DNA of 64,000 nt, from NCBI RefSeq assembly GCF_012524205.1, contig NZ_JABACI010000001.1:62001-126000 (forward strand), written 5' to 3'. A program made the translations under genes and the position numbers. The notes beneath the pieces are model-generated. The model ran no database searches and was not told where the DNA came from. It saw only the letters and a program-made list of their open reading frames with translations. The DNA comes from Microbacterium salsuginis (GTDB lineage Bacteria; Actinomycetota; Actinomycetes; Actinomycetales; Microbacteriaceae). This document shows positions 35,585 through 47,286 of this stretch, piece by piece (positions within the stretch are counted from its first letter, which is position 1; each line of letters opens with the position of its first letter).

Positions 35585-36777
35585 GCGATCTGACCCTTCT
35601 GGTCGTCCATGCGCGGCAGCTCGTCACCGCGCGAAGAGGGATCGATCCGGCGGTAGTGGCGCGCGCGCAGCGCGACGAGGACCGCTGCCAGGACGATCGA
35701 GATCACCGAGCCGCCGAGGACGCCCAGCGTCGCCTCGTCGCGGACCAGCGGGGCACCGGCGAAAGCGAGCTCGGAGAGCAGGAGCGACACGGTGAAGCCG
35801 ATGCCGCCGAGTGCGCCGGCGGCGAGAAGGTCGGCGAACGACAGATGCGGGGCCGCGCCGCGATTCCCGATGCGCAGCGAGATCCAGCCGGCGATCGAGA
35901 TGCCGATGATCTTGCCGACGGGCAATGCCACCAGGATGCCCCAGAACGCCGGCGAGAGCTGCGACGGCGAGACGGCCGGGATGACGACGAGCGCCGCCGA
36001 GAACGCGAACAGCGGCAGGACGATCCCGTTCACCCAGGGCTCCAGCTCATGACGCGCGCGCAGTGCGGGCTGCTGTGCCATCGCCAGCCCCAGAGCAACG
36101 CCCGCGATGGTCGCGTGAACGCCCGACAGGTAGACGAGCACCCACGCGGTGACAGCGAGGACGATCAGGATGATCGCGATCGGAATGCGACCACGCGTAT
36201 CGAGCTGACGGCTGAGGATCCCGAAGACGATCACCGTCACTCCGGCCAGGGCGAGCAGGCCGACATTGACGTCGTCGGTGAAGAGAACGGCGATGAACAC
36301 GATGCCGACGATGTCGTCGAGGATGGCCAGGGCCAGCAGGAAGATCCGGATGCCGGAGGGCAGGCCCTTGCCGAAGACGGCGAGAACACCCAGCGCGAAT
36401 GCGATGTCGGTCGCGGTGGGAATGGGCCAGCCGTCGGAGGCATCGGATCCGGCCGCAAAGAGAAGGAAGACGGCGATCGGGACGAGCACGCCGCCCGCCG
36501 CCGCGATCGCGGGCTGGAGGGCCTTGCGGGCCGAGTTCAGCTCGCCGTTGGTGAGTTCGAACTGCAGCTCGACCGCCACGATGAAGAAGAAGACGGCGAG
36601 AAGACCGTCCTGCACCCAATGCCCGACGGACATCTCGAAGACGCCGGGGATGCCCACGTAGGCGTCCTTCACGGCCGCGATCCCTGGCCCGGCCGGAGAG
36701 TTGGCGAGAATGAGGGCGAGAACCGCTGAGACCAGGAGGATGATCGCTGGAAAGCGGGCGGAGCGGAGCAGGGACAC
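35581..36777 (-). CDS. nhaA: Na+/H+ antiporter NhaA
   Basis: A 398-aa, 12-helix antiporter that exports Na+ in exchange for H+. The paired aspartates of the ion site are in LALAILDDIVGI; PTATDIAFALGVLAVFGKG and the final LLLSELAF region are conserved. GTG 36777 has AAAGGA six bases upstream; a longer ORF to 36903 lacks support. A TAGACT -10 (36855-36860) precedes it. It leads the mazG-hisS transcript, an unusual but plausible pairing of ion homeostasis and housekeeping genes. Confidence 0.95.
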   Translation of the reverse strand: MSLLRSARFPAIILLVSAVLALILANSPAGPGIAAVKDAYVGIPGVFEMSVGHWVQDGLLAVFFFIVAVELQFELTNGELNSARKALQPAIAAAGGVLVPIAVFLLFAAGSDASDGWPIPTATDIAFALGVLAVFGKGLPSGIRIFLLALAILDDIVGIVFIAVLFTDDVNVGLLALAGVTVIVFGILSRQLDTRGRIPIAIILIVLAVTAWVLVYLSGVHATIAGVALGLAMAQQPALRARHELEPWVNGIVLPLFAFSAALVVIPAVSPSQLSPAFWGILVALPVGKIIGISIAGWISLRIGNRGAAPHLSFADLLAAGALGGIGFTVSLLLSELAFAGAPLVRDEATLGVLGGSVISIVLAAVLVALRARHYRRIDPSSRGDELPRMDDQKGQIA

Positions 36778-36854
36778 ACGGGTCCTTTCGTCAGGGGCGG
36801 CAGATCGCGCCGCAGCGCGTCGCCGACCAGACTTCCCGGCACACCAGTCCCGAG

Positions 36855-36860
36855 AGTCTA
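36855..36860 (-). promoter_or_regulatory. -10 hexamer TAGACT for nhaA-mazG-hisS
   Basis: TAGACT on the minus strand predicts a leader of about 70 bases containing the nhaA ribosome site. Confidence 0.5.
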
Positions 36861-36941
36861 CCGAGATCCGCTCCGATCCTGCCCGCACGTGCCCGGCCGT
36901 CACACAGCGACCGCCGTGTCAACGGCGGATGGTCGCGCCGT

Positions 36942-36947
36942 TAGCCT
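36942..36947 (+). promoter_or_regulatory. -10 hexamer TAGCCT, 6 nt before ppc start
   Basis: TAGCCT ends 6 bases before ATG 36954 of ppc. Confidence 0.7.
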
Positions 36948-36953
36948 GGACGG

Positions 36954-39638
36954 ATGCGCGAACTCACCCACACCGAAGCGATCGACGTCGTCGGACGATT
37001 CGAGGCGGAGCAGGAGATTCCGGAGCGAATGCGGGCCGACGTGCGCATGCTCGGCACCCTGCTCGGGCGCGTTCTGCGCGAGAGCGGATCGCCCGGCCTG
37101 TACGAGGACGTCGAACGGCTGCGCATCGCGACGATCCAGGCCTACACCGACGAGACGCCTGAGGCGTTCGCGCGCGCGGCCGCGATCGCCGACTCGTTCA
37201 CGATCGAGCGGGCCGACGAGGTCGCCCGCGCGTTCACCGCGTACTTCCACCTGGTCAACCTCGCCGAGGAGCACCAGCGCGTGCGCATCCTGCGCGAGCG
37301 GGACGGCCGCCCCGACCGCGAGCGCGCCACCGACTCCGTCGCGGCGGCGTTCATGCGCCTGGCCGGCGAGGTCGGCGACGACACCGCGCTCGCGCACCTT
37401 CAGAGCATGCGCTTCCACCCGGTCTTCACCGCGCACCCCACCGAGGCCCGCCGCCGCGCCGTCTCGTCCAGCATCCGTCGGCTGGCCGCACTGCTCGAAG
37501 AGCACGACTCGTCGCTTCGCAACGGTGCGGATGAGCGGCGCGCCGAGCGGCGCATGATCGAAGAGGTCGACACGCTGTGGCGCACCGCGCCGCTGCGCCC
37601 CGAGAAGCCCTCGCCCGTGGACGAGGTTCGCGCCGTGATGGCGGTCTTCGACGAGACGCTGTACACGGCGGTCCCGCACGTCTACCGTCGCGTCGACGAC
37701 GCGCTGCAGGGCCCGGCCGCCGGAGGGCGCGCCCCCGTGGTGCGGCCGTTCGTGCGCGTCGGCTCGTGGGTCGGCGGCGACCGGGACGGCAACCCCTTCG
37801 TGACGGCATCCGTCACCCGCAAGGCGGCGAAGATCGCCAGCGAGCACGTGCTGCTCGGGCTCGAGCGCACCACCAGCCGCATCGGACGCACGCTGACGCT
37901 CGACGCCACGACCACGCCCCCGAGCCCGGCGCTGCTCGCGCTGTGGCAGCGACTGAAAGCCGCCGACGAGGAAGCCGCGAAAGAGATCGCCAAGCGCTCG
38001 CCCGACGAACCGCACCGGCGCATCCTGCTGCTCATCGCGCGCCGGATCGAGGCGACGCGCGAGCGCAACGCCGACCTGGCGTACCGGGATCCCGAGCAGC
38101 TGCTCGCCGACCTGCGGGTCGTCCAGGACTCGCTCGTCCAGGCCGGCGCCCCGCGCCAAGCCTACGGGCACCTGCAGCAGCTGCTGTGGCAGGTCGAGAC
38201 CTACGGCTTCCACCTCACCGAGCTCGAGGTGCGCCAGCACTCCGCGGTCCACGCGAAGGTGCTCGCGGAACTGGATGCCGCGGCCTCCAGCGGCGCACCG
38301 CTCAGCGAGCTCGCAGAAGAGGTGCTCGACGTCATCCGCACGATCGCGTTCCTGCAGGAGCGCTACGGTCCGCGCGCGGCCGGGCGGTACATCGTCTCCT
38401 TCACGCAGTCGGCCGACGACCTCGCCGCCGTGCACCGCCTGGCACGCCACGCGGTCGGGCCGGACGGCACGCCCCCCGTCCTCGACGTCGTGCCGCTGTT
38501 CGAGACGTTCGCCGACCTTCAGGCCGCGCCCGGCATCCTCGCCGAGATCGTCGAGCATCCCGAGTTCGCGGCCCGTCTGGATGCGACCGGCCGTCGCCTC
38601 GAGGTCATGCTCGGCTACTCCGACTCGTCGAAGGACGTCGGCCCGGTCGCAGCGAATCTCGCGCTCTACCAGGCGCAGGCGGCCATCTCGGCGTGGGCGC
38701 GAGAGAACGGGATCGAGCTGACGCTCTTCCACGGCCGCGGCGGCGCCCTGGGGCGTGGCGGCGGACCTGCGAACTCGGCGATCCTCGCACAGCCGCCGCA
38801 TTCGGTGGACGGGCGGTTCAAGCTCACCGAGCAAGGCGAGGTCATCTTCGCCCGCTACGGCGACCCCGCGATCGCCATGCGCCACATCGACCAGGTCGCC
38901 GCGGCGATCCTGCTCGCCTCGGCGCCCTCGAACGAAGAGCGCAACCGCGCCGCTGCCGAGCGCTACGCGGACGTGGCGGCGACGATGGATGCGGCATCCC
39001 GCGAGCGCTTCTTCGCCCTCGTGAAGGCGCCCGGCTTCGCTTCGTGGTTCGCACGCGTCACGCCCATGGAGGAGATCGGGCTGCTCGCGCTCGGCTCGCG
39101 CCCCGCGCGGCGCGGGCTCTCGGTCGAGTCGCTCGAGGACCTGCGCGCGATCCCGTGGGTTTTCGCGTGGACGCAGGCACGCATCAATCTCGCCGGCTGG
39201 TTCGGCCTGGGCACCGCACTCGAAGCCGTCGGCGACGAGCCGCTGCTGCAGCGTGCGTACGAGGAATGGCCTCTCTTCCGCACCCTGGTCGACAACGTCG
39301 CGATGAGCCTCGCGAAGGCCGACGACCGGATCGCGCGGCACTACCTCGAGCTCGGCGACCGCGAGGATCTCGCGGCGCTCGTGCGCGACGAGATGGCGCT
39401 CACCCGGTCGTGGGTCATCCGCGTCACCGGCGGCACGGAGCTGCTCGGCAACAAGCCCGTGCTGCAGCGCGCGGTCAAGATGCGCAGTCCGTACGTCGAC
39501 GCGCTGTCGCTGCTGCAGCTGCGGGCCCTGCGCGCGCTGCGCGACACGCCCCAGGACGCCCCGGTCGACCCCGAGCAGCAGCGGCTGCTGCTGCTGTCGG
39601 TCTCGGGGGTCGCCGCCGGCCTGCAGAACACCGGCTGA
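36954..39638 (+). CDS. ppc: Phosphoenolpyruvate carboxylase
   Basis: An 894-aa enzyme that carboxylates PEP to oxaloacetate with bicarbonate, refilling the TCA cycle. Catalytic His161 lies in VFTAHPTEARRR. GYSDSSKDVGP, the mobile-loop FHGRGGALGRGGGP and the C-terminal segment ending VAAGLQNTG are all present. Length is normal for bacterial PEPC. Beta-carbonic anhydrase in the same window can supply its bicarbonate. Its 3' end is repeated twice just after the stop. Confidence 0.98.
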   Translation: MRELTHTEAIDVVGRFEAEQEIPERMRADVRMLGTLLGRVLRESGSPGLYEDVERLRIATIQAYTDETPEAFARAAAIADSFTIERADEVARAFTAYFHLVNLAEEHQRVRILRERDGRPDRERATDSVAAAFMRLAGEVGDDTALAHLQSMRFHPVFTAHPTEARRRAVSSSIRRLAALLEEHDSSLRNGADERRAERRMIEEVDTLWRTAPLRPEKPSPVDEVRAVMAVFDETLYTAVPHVYRRVDDALQGPAAGGRAPVVRPFVRVGSWVGGDRDGNPFVTASVTRKAAKIASEHVLLGLERTTSRIGRTLTLDATTTPPSPALLALWQRLKAADEEAAKEIAKRSPDEPHRRILLLIARRIEATRERNADLAYRDPEQLLADLRVVQDSLVQAGAPRQAYGHLQQLLWQVETYGFHLTELEVRQHSAVHAKVLAELDAAASSGAPLSELAEEVLDVIRTIAFLQERYGPRAAGRYIVSFTQSADDLAAVHRLARHAVGPDGTPPVLDVVPLFETFADLQAAPGILAEIVEHPEFAARLDATGRRLEVMLGYSDSSKDVGPVAANLALYQAQAAISAWARENGIELTLFHGRGGALGRGGGPANSAILAQPPHSVDGRFKLTEQGEVIFARYGDPAIAMRHIDQVAAAILLASAPSNEERNRAAAERYADVAATMDAASRERFFALVKAPGFASWFARVTPMEEIGLLALGSRPARRGLSVESLEDLRAIPWVFAWTQARINLAGWFGLGTALEAVGDEPLLQRAYEEWPLFRTLVDNVAMSLAKADDRIARHYLELGDREDLAALVRDEMALTRSWVIRVTGGTELLGNKPVLQRAVKMRSPYVDALSLLQLRALRALRDTPQDAPVDPEQQRLLLLSVSGVAAGLQNTG

Positions 39639-39670
39639 TCAGAACACCGCTGATCAGAACACCGGCTGAT
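39624..39670 (+). repeat. Three tandem copies of the ppc 3' end
   Basis: The unit CAGAACACCGGCTGAT occurs at 39624-39639 (inside ppc and its stop), 39640-39654 (one G missing) and 39655-39670. It looks like replication slippage that duplicated the end of the gene. Confidence 0.9.
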
Positions 39671-39733
39671 CCGAGCCCGCTGAGCGTCCGCGCCGACACG
39701 CGCGTCGCTGCCGCGTCTGTCGGCGGCCGGGGT

Positions 39734-39739
39734 TACCGT
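39734..39739 (+). promoter_or_regulatory. -10 hexamer TACCGT, 6 nt before start
   Basis: TACCGT ends 6 bases before ATG 39746 of the zinc-ribbon miniprotein. Confidence 0.6.
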
Positions 39740-39745
39740 CGGCGC

Positions 39746-39937
39746 ATGGGCAGAGCAGGAGATGACGCGACGCTGACGCTCGCGATCGACGTGTGCCCGG
39801 TGTGCGCGTCGTCGGAAGTCCGCATCGCCGAAGAGTGGTTCGTGCTGGAGTTCGACCGCGGCGACGAGCTGCGCCACCGGGAGACGGACGCCGCCCCGCA
39901 GTTCGGCTGCCGCGACTGCGGCGCGGACTGGAGCTGA
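39746..39937 (+). CDS. Zinc-ribbon miniprotein
   Basis: A 63-aa protein with two CxxC pairs, Cys17/Cys20 (CPVC) and Cys55/Cys58 (CRDC), spaced as in a single zinc ribbon. The segment between them is acidic. No other domain is present. Family unknown; the protein may bind nucleic acid or a partner protein. The own -10, an open frame ending in TGA and the intact ligands support a real gene despite its size. Confidence 0.7.
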   Translation: MGRAGDDATLTLAIDVCPVCASSEVRIAEEWFVLEFDRGDELRHRETDAAPQFGCRDCGADWS

Positions 39938-39949
39938 GGGTCGATCGCG

Positions 39950-42126
<2,177 letters not shown>

Positions 42127-42159
42127 CCGACCCTCCGCGACAGTGGTGCGGGTGCGCCG

Positions 42160-45100
42160 TCAGGCCGGGTCCGACACCGCCACGTCGGTCGTGACGGGCC
42201 ACAGCTGGTCGAGCAGCTGCCCGACCCACGCGATGAGGTCGGCATCCGACACGCGCTCGCCCGCGGCCGTCGGCAGCGGCACCACGACGGCTTCGCCCCC
42301 CGACAGCAGCTTGGCCTTGGGGTAGAGGCGCTGCAGTCGCACCCGCATCGAGTCGGGCAGATTCGCGGGCGCGATGCGCAGGTTCGGGCCCATCGCCACG
42401 ACATCGGCGAGCCCGGCCTGCCCGGCGCGACGACGCAGGCGGGCGACCGCGAGCAGCCCCTCGACGTCGGCCGGAGGCTCGCCGTACCGGTCGGTGAGCT
42501 CGTCCACGACGAGGTCGAGAGCGTCGTCCTTGGCCGACGCGGATGCCGCGGCCGAGAGCTTCTGGTACGCCTCGAGGCGGAGCCGCTCGCTGTCGATGTA
42601 CGACTCGGGGATCCGCGCCTGGACCGGCAGCTCCAGCCGCAGCTCGGTCGGGCCCTCGGCCTCTTCGCCGCGGAACGTCGCGACCGCCTCGCCGATCATG
42701 CGCAGATAGAGGTCGAAGCCGACCCCGGCGATATGCCCGGCCTGCTCGGCGCCCAGCAGATTGCCCGCACCGCGCAGCTCGAGGTCCTTCAGGGCGACCT
42801 GCATGCCGGAGCCGAGATCGTTGTTCACAGCGATGGTCTCGAGTCGATCGGCCGCGGTCTCGCTGAGCGGCTTCTGCTCGTCGTAGAGGAAGTACGCGTA
42901 TGCGCGCTCGCGCGCGCGGCCCACGCGGCCGCGCAGCTGATGCAGCTGCGAGAGCCCGTACTTGTCGGCCCGGTCGATGATGATCGTGTTCGCGTTGGAG
43001 ATGTCCAGGCCCGTCTCGACGATCGTGGTGCACACGAGGACGTCGAAGCGACGCTCCCAGAACGCATCGACGACCTCCTCGAGCGCGTGCTCCCCCATCT
43101 GCCCGTGGGCGACGGCGATGCGCGCCTCGGGGATCAGCTCCGCCAGCTGCGCCGCGACCCGCTGGATCGACGACACGCGGTTGTGAACGAAGAACACCTG
43201 GCCCTCGCGCAGCAGCTCGCGGCGGATCGCCGCGGCGATCTGCTTGTCGTTGCGCGGGCCGACATACGACAGGATCGGATGCCGGTCCTCCGGTGGCGTC
43301 TGCAGCGTCGACATCTCGCGGATGCCGGTGACGGCCATCTCGAGCGTGCGCGGAATCGGCGTCGCGCTCATGGCGAGGATGTCGACGTTGGTCTTGAGCT
43401 TCTTCAGCTGGTCCTTGTGCTCGACGCCGAACCGCTGCTCCTCGTCGATGATCATGAGGCCGAGGTCCTTGAAGAGCACCTTCTCGGTGAGGATCCGGTG
43501 CGTGCCGATCACCATGTCGATGGTCCCGTCGGCCAGCCCGGCGACCACCTCGCGGGCCTGCTTGTCGGTCTGGAACCGCGAGAGCGCCTTCACCTTGACC
43601 GGGAAGCCGGCGAAGCGCTCGGTGAAGGTCTCGAGGTGCTGCTTGACGAGCAGCGTCGTGGGGACGAGCATGGCGACCTGCTTGCCGTCCTGGATCGCCT
43701 TGAACGCGGCGCGGACGGCGACCTCGGTCTTGCCGAATCCGACGTCGCCCGACAGCAGCCGGTCCATCGGGATCGGCTTCTCCATGTCGGCCTTGATCTC
43801 GTCGATCGTCTGCAGCTGGTCGGGCGTCTCGGCGAACGGGAACGCCTCCTCGAGCTCGCGCTGCCACGGTGTATCGGGGCCGAACGCATAGCCCTTGGCC
43901 GCCATGCGGGCGGAATAGAGCTTCACGAGCTCGACGGCGATGTCGCGCACCGCGCGGCGCGCCTTGCTCTTGGCCTGCGCCCAGTCGCTGCCGCCCATCT
44001 TCGACAGCGTGGGCGCCTCGCCGCCGACGTAGCGCGAGAGCAGGTCGAGCTGGTCGGTGGGCACGAAGAGCTTGTCGCCCGGATAGCCGCGCTTGGACGG
44101 CGCGTATTCGAGCACCAGATATTCGCGCACGCTCTTGACCGGGTTGCGCCCGCCACTGGACACCTCGCGCTGCGTCAGCTCGACGAACTTGCCGATGCCG
44201 TGCGTCGCGTGCACGACGTAGTCGCCGTTCTTCAGCTGCAGCGGGTCGACGACCGCCTTGCGACGCGACGCGAGCTTCTTCACCACGCGCTGGTCGCCGC
44301 CGATGGTGCGGCCGTAGAACTCCGACTCGGTGAGCACGGCGAGCTTGGCATCCGGCACTTCGAAGCCACGCTCGAGCACCGAGACGACGAGGTGGGCGAC
44401 ACCCGGCTCGGGCGCTCCGAGCACGTCGTCGACGCGACGCGCCGCGATCCCCCGCTCGGCGAGGACGTCGCGCGCGCGCTCGACGAGACCGGTTCCGGAT
44501 GCCGCGACCACGACGCGCCATCCGTCGGCCAGCAGCGCGCCGACGTGCTCCGTCGCGCCCTCGACGTTCCCGTGGAACGACGGCACGGCGGTTCCCGGCA
44601 CGCGGATCGTCGTCGCCGCCTGAAGGGCGACGTCGATGTCGTCATCGACCGCGGACTCCAGCAGGCCCTCGGCCGCGGCATCCGCCTCTCCGGAATCGAA
44701 GGCGCTCAGCGTCCACCAGACTCCGCCACGATCGCGCGTCGCCTCGCGCAGACGCGGAAGCGTGAGGAAGTCTCCGGCGCCCAGGTCGACGGGCGTCGAC
44801 ACGCCGGCCGTCGCGGCGCTCCACGCCGCGTCGAGGAACTCGCGATTCGTGTCGCCGAGGGTGATCGCACGGGTCACGGCGCGCTCTGGGTCAGCCAGAG
44901 CGACCGCAGCCGACTCGGGCAGATAGTCGACGAGGGTCACGAGCCGGTCGACGACTGCCGGAAGCAGGGACTCCATGCCCTCGACCGGGATGCCCTCGCC
45001 CATCTTCTCGAGCATCCCCGCCAGGCCTGGAAACTCGTCCCGGAGCTCGCGAGCGCGTGACCGGACGGCATCCGTCAGCAGCAGCTCACGACTGGCGAGC

Positions 45101-45789
45101 AGGGTGACCTCGGCGACATCGCCGGGCAGCGAACGCTGATCGGCGACCGAGAACGCGCGGATCTGGTCCACCTCGTCGCCGAAGAACTCGACGCGGTACG
45201 GGTGCGCGGCCGTCGGGGGGAAGACGTCGAGGATGCCGCCGCGCAGGGCGAACTCGCCGCGTCGCGAGACCATGTCGACGCGGTGATACGCGAGCTCGAC
45301 CAGACGTGCCGCGACCTCGCCGAGGTCGTGCCCCCGGCCCCCCGCCACCAGCTCGACCGGCGCGACATCGGTCAGCCCCGCGGCAAGCGGCTGGATCGCA
45401 CCGCGTACGGAGGCCGTGACCACGAGAGGAGTCGACGCATCCCATCGCGCGATCCGCGTGAGGACCTCGAGCCGCGTGCCGACGGTCTCGGCGCTCGGAC
45501 TCAGGCGCTCGTGGGGAAGGGTCTCCCACGCCGGAAAGTGCAGCACCTCGGCACCGGGGAGCAGTGCACCCAGGGCGGGGCCCAGCGATTCGGCACGGCG
45601 CCCCGTGGGGGCCACCAGCAGCACCACCGGCGGCTTGCCGGCCGCGCGCCGCCGTTCGACCAGTGCGGCGAGCAGCGGTGCGCTCAGACCCTCGACGAGC
45701 GAGAAATCCGCGTCGACCGATGCCGCGGCGACCGCGTCCCGGAATGGTTCAGCCTGCTCGAGGGCGCGCACGATCCCGGGAACTGTCAC
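42160..45789 (-). CDS. mfd: Transcription-repair coupling factor
   Basis: A 1209-aa DNA translocase that removes stalled RNA polymerase at lesions and recruits UvrA. An N-terminal UvrB-like module (about 1-350) is followed by a CarD-type polymerase-interacting domain (about 490-600, DYVVHATHGIGKFVELTQRE). The RecG-like helicase has Walker A SGDVGFGKTEVAVRAA, Walker B IIDEEQRFGV and QLRGRVGRARE. A C-terminal TRCF domain completes it. It is full length, and has its own -10 directly before GTG 45789. Confidence 0.98.
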   Translation of the reverse strand: MTVPGIVRALEQAEPFRDAVAAASVDADFSLVEGLSAPLLAALVERRRAAGKPPVVLLVAPTGRRAESLGPALGALLPGAEVLHFPAWETLPHERLSPSAETVGTRLEVLTRIARWDASTPLVVTASVRGAIQPLAAGLTDVAPVELVAGGRGHDLGEVAARLVELAYHRVDMVSRRGEFALRGGILDVFPPTAAHPYRVEFFGDEVDQIRAFSVADQRSLPGDVAEVTLLASRELLLTDAVRSRARELRDEFPGLAGMLEKMGEGIPVEGMESLLPAVVDRLVTLVDYLPESAAVALADPERAVTRAITLGDTNREFLDAAWSAATAGVSTPVDLGAGDFLTLPRLREATRDRGGVWWTLSAFDSGEADAAAEGLLESAVDDDIDVALQAATTIRVPGTAVPSFHGNVEGATEHVGALLADGWRVVVAASGTGLVERARDVLAERGIAARRVDDVLGAPEPGVAHLVVSVLERGFEVPDAKLAVLTESEFYGRTIGGDQRVVKKLASRRKAVVDPLQLKNGDYVVHATHGIGKFVELTQREVSSGGRNPVKSVREYLVLEYAPSKRGYPGDKLFVPTDQLDLLSRYVGGEAPTLSKMGGSDWAQAKSKARRAVRDIAVELVKLYSARMAAKGYAFGPDTPWQRELEEAFPFAETPDQLQTIDEIKADMEKPIPMDRLLSGDVGFGKTEVAVRAAFKAIQDGKQVAMLVPTTLLVKQHLETFTERFAGFPVKVKALSRFQTDKQAREVVAGLADGTIDMVIGTHRILTEKVLFKDLGLMIIDEEQRFGVEHKDQLKKLKTNVDILAMSATPIPRTLEMAVTGIREMSTLQTPPEDRHPILSYVGPRNDKQIAAAIRRELLREGQVFFVHNRVSSIQRVAAQLAELIPEARIAVAHGQMGEHALEEVVDAFWERRFDVLVCTTIVETGLDISNANTIIIDRADKYGLSQLHQLRGRVGRARERAYAYFLYDEQKPLSETAADRLETIAVNNDLGSGMQVALKDLELRGAGNLLGAEQAGHIAGVGFDLYLRMIGEAVATFRGEEAEGPTELRLELPVQARIPESYIDSERLRLEAYQKLSAAASASAKDDALDLVVDELTDRYGEPPADVEGLLAVARLRRRAGQAGLADVVAMGPNLRIAPANLPDSMRVRLQRLYPKAKLLSGGEAVVVPLPTAAGERVSDADLIAWVGQLLDQLWPVTTDVAVSDPA

Positions 45790-45795
45790 CGCACG

Positions 45796-45801
45796 AGTCT
45801 A
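45796..45801 (-). promoter_or_regulatory. -10 hexamer TAGACT, 6 nt before mfd start
   Basis: TAGACT on the minus strand ends 6 bases before GTG 45789. Confidence 0.65.
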
Positions 45802-45856
45802 CGTCGCACCACCGACACCGGGCTCCGCCGCCCCTCGTCGCGTCGGGCTCGCCTCC

Positions 45857-45862
45857 TAGGAT
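45857..45862 (+). promoter_or_regulatory. -10 hexamer TAGGAT, 7 nt before start
   Basis: TAGGAT ends 7 bases before GTG 45870, back to back with the mfd promoter. Confidence 0.6.
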
Positions 45863-45869
45863 GAGACGC

Positions 45870-46574
45870 GTGAGCGACCCCACCGAGCCTGCGCCCGCCG
45901 CCCCGAATCAGGGCGCCTCTGCGAATGAGGGCGCCTCCGCGACGCACGAGCAGGGCGATGAGCGGAACGTCGCCCCGCACGCGGCGCCTGATTCCGCGTC
46001 GCACGGCGGCTGGGCAGCTCCTTCCGCCCCACCCTTCGGCGTGCCGGCGGCACCGAACCAGCCCGGCGGCGCCACCGCCACGGCCCGATTCGCACCCCCG
46101 GCGGGCTACGCGGCGCCTGCCGGATACCCGGCGGCGGCCGGCTACCCCGGCGCGGGCGCGCAGTACGCCACGGGCGCACCGGCCACCCGCGGCCGCGCGC
46201 TCGGCACCGTCGCACTCGTGCTCGCGCTCCTGGCCACGGTCGGGGCGAGCCTGCTCGCGGCAATCGCCTCATTCAATATCGGGCTCGGCACGGGGCGTCA
46301 GATCGCGATGGGCGCTCTCGGCACCGATTTCGACTGGTCGATCCTGACCCCGGTGCGCGACTGGGTCCTCATGGGAGAGATCGCGTTCTGGGCCGGCACG
46401 GTGATCGGCATCTGGGCCCTCGTCCAGGGGATCGTCGCCATCGCCACACGCCGCGGCCGGGGTGCCGGCATCGCGGCCGTCGTGATCGCAGCTGTCGGAC
46501 CCGTGATCTTCGGCGCCGTCGTGCAGGGATTCCTCACCACCGGTTTCGCCGCCGGAAGCGGCATCGGCGGCTGA
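45870..46574 (+). CDS. DUF4190-like membrane protein with disordered N-terminus
   Basis: A 234-aa protein. The first ~110 residues are low complexity (Ala/Pro/Gly, with repeated GYPAA/GYAAP units), followed by about three helices: TVALVLALLATVGASLLAAIA, a middle helix near EIAFWAGTVIGIWALV, and AAVVIAAVGPVIFGAVV. This resembles actinobacterial DUF4190-type proteins. Function unknown. An in-frame ATG at 45861 falls inside the -10 hexamer, so GTG 45870 is preferred. Confidence 0.72.
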   Translation: MSDPTEPAPAAPNQGASANEGASATHEQGDERNVAPHAAPDSASHGGWAAPSAPPFGVPAAPNQPGGATATARFAPPAGYAAPAGYPAAAGYPGAGAQYATGAPATRGRALGTVALVLALLATVGASLLAAIASFNIGLGTGRQIAMGALGTDFDWSILTPVRDWVLMGEIAFWAGTVIGIWALVQGIVAIATRRGRGAGIAAVVIAAVGPVIFGAVVQGFLTTGFAAGSGIGG

Positions 46575-46603
46575 TCCGGGCGAGCAACCCGCCCGCTGAC
46601 TCG

Positions 46604-47188
46604 TCACACCCGCGGAGCGTGGTGCTTCTGCTGCGCGGCCAGCAGCCCTTCGTCGACGAGCTGTTCGACGGCATCGGCGGCGTCCCCGACGAGGATCGGC
46701 AGGTTCTTGCGCTCGGCCGCACCGAACGGGTCGAGCACCCAGTCGGCCGGATCCTGCCGGCCGGTGGGCCGCCCGATGCCCACGCGTACGCGTGCGAACT
46801 CGCCCGAGTCGAGCGCCTTCGCCACGTCGCGCACGCCGTTGTGACCGCCGTGCCCACCGCCGGTCTTGAGCTTGATCGTGTCGAACGGGATGTCGAGCTC
46901 GTCGTGCACGATCACCACGTGGGCAGGCTCGACACCGTAGAACTTCGCCAGGCCGGCGACCGGCCCGCCCGAGACGTTCATGAACGTGTTGGGCTTGGCG
47001 AGGATGAGCTTCGCCCCTCCGGGACGCAGCCAGGTCTCCACGACGCGGGCGTTCGCCTTGTGCGCACGGAAGGTCTCGCCGCGCCGCGCGGCGAGTTCGT
47101 CCACGACGAGCTGCCCCACGTTGTGGCGAGTCAGTTCGTAGCGGGGGCCGGGATTGCCCAGTCCCACGATCAGCCAGACCTGTGCCAT
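46604..47188 (-). CDS. pth: Peptidyl-tRNA hydrolase
   Basis: A 194-aa enzyme that frees tRNA from peptidyl-tRNA dropped by ribosomes. The signature GLGNPGPRYELTRHNVGQ contains catalytic His22, and NTFMNVSGG, HDELDIPFDTIKLK and GGGHGGHNGVRD are intact. ATG 47188 is preceded by AGGATGGAG. It follows rplY as in other actinobacteria, but a strong terminator lies between them, so it may have its own promoter. Confidence 0.97.
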   Translation of the reverse strand: MAQVWLIVGLGNPGPRYELTRHNVGQLVVDELAARRGETFRAHKANARVVETWLRPGGAKLILAKPNTFMNVSGGPVAGLAKFYGVEPAHVVIVHDELDIPFDTIKLKTGGGHGGHNGVRDVAKALDSGEFARVRVGIGRPTGRQDPADWVLDPFGAAERKNLPILVGDAADAVEQLVDEGLLAAQQKHHAPRV

Positions 47189-47238
47189 GTCTCCATCCTG
47201 CCCGACCGGGGCGATCGCGACCGCCCCGGCGAGACGAA

Positions 47239-47268
47239 CGAGGGGGCGCGGTGTCCCGCGCCCCCTCG
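47239..47268. terminator. Terminator after rplY
   Basis: A perfect 12-bp GC-rich stem (CGAGGGGGCGCG / CGCGCCCCCTCG) with a 6-base loop lies 19 bases past the rplY stop on the minus strand. It separates rplY from pth. Confidence 0.85.
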
Positions 47269-47286
47269 TCACATGCTCTGCGCCGT

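Noticed and set aside
36900..39341. An 813-codon open frame on the strand opposite ppc
   Set aside because: High GC leaves opposite frames open. The product is a low-complexity Arg/Glu/Gly-rich sequence with no domain, while the plus strand encodes an intact PEP carboxylase with all motifs.
39624..39670. Short direct repeats as a possible CRISPR
   Set aside because: The copies are directly adjacent with no spacers and one copy is inside ppc, so they are a tandem duplication. No other repeat-spacer pattern was seen in the window.
42733..45060. A 775-codon open frame opposite mfd
   Set aside because: It is a shadow of the mfd codon pattern; the product shows no recognisable fold and mfd is complete on the minus strand.
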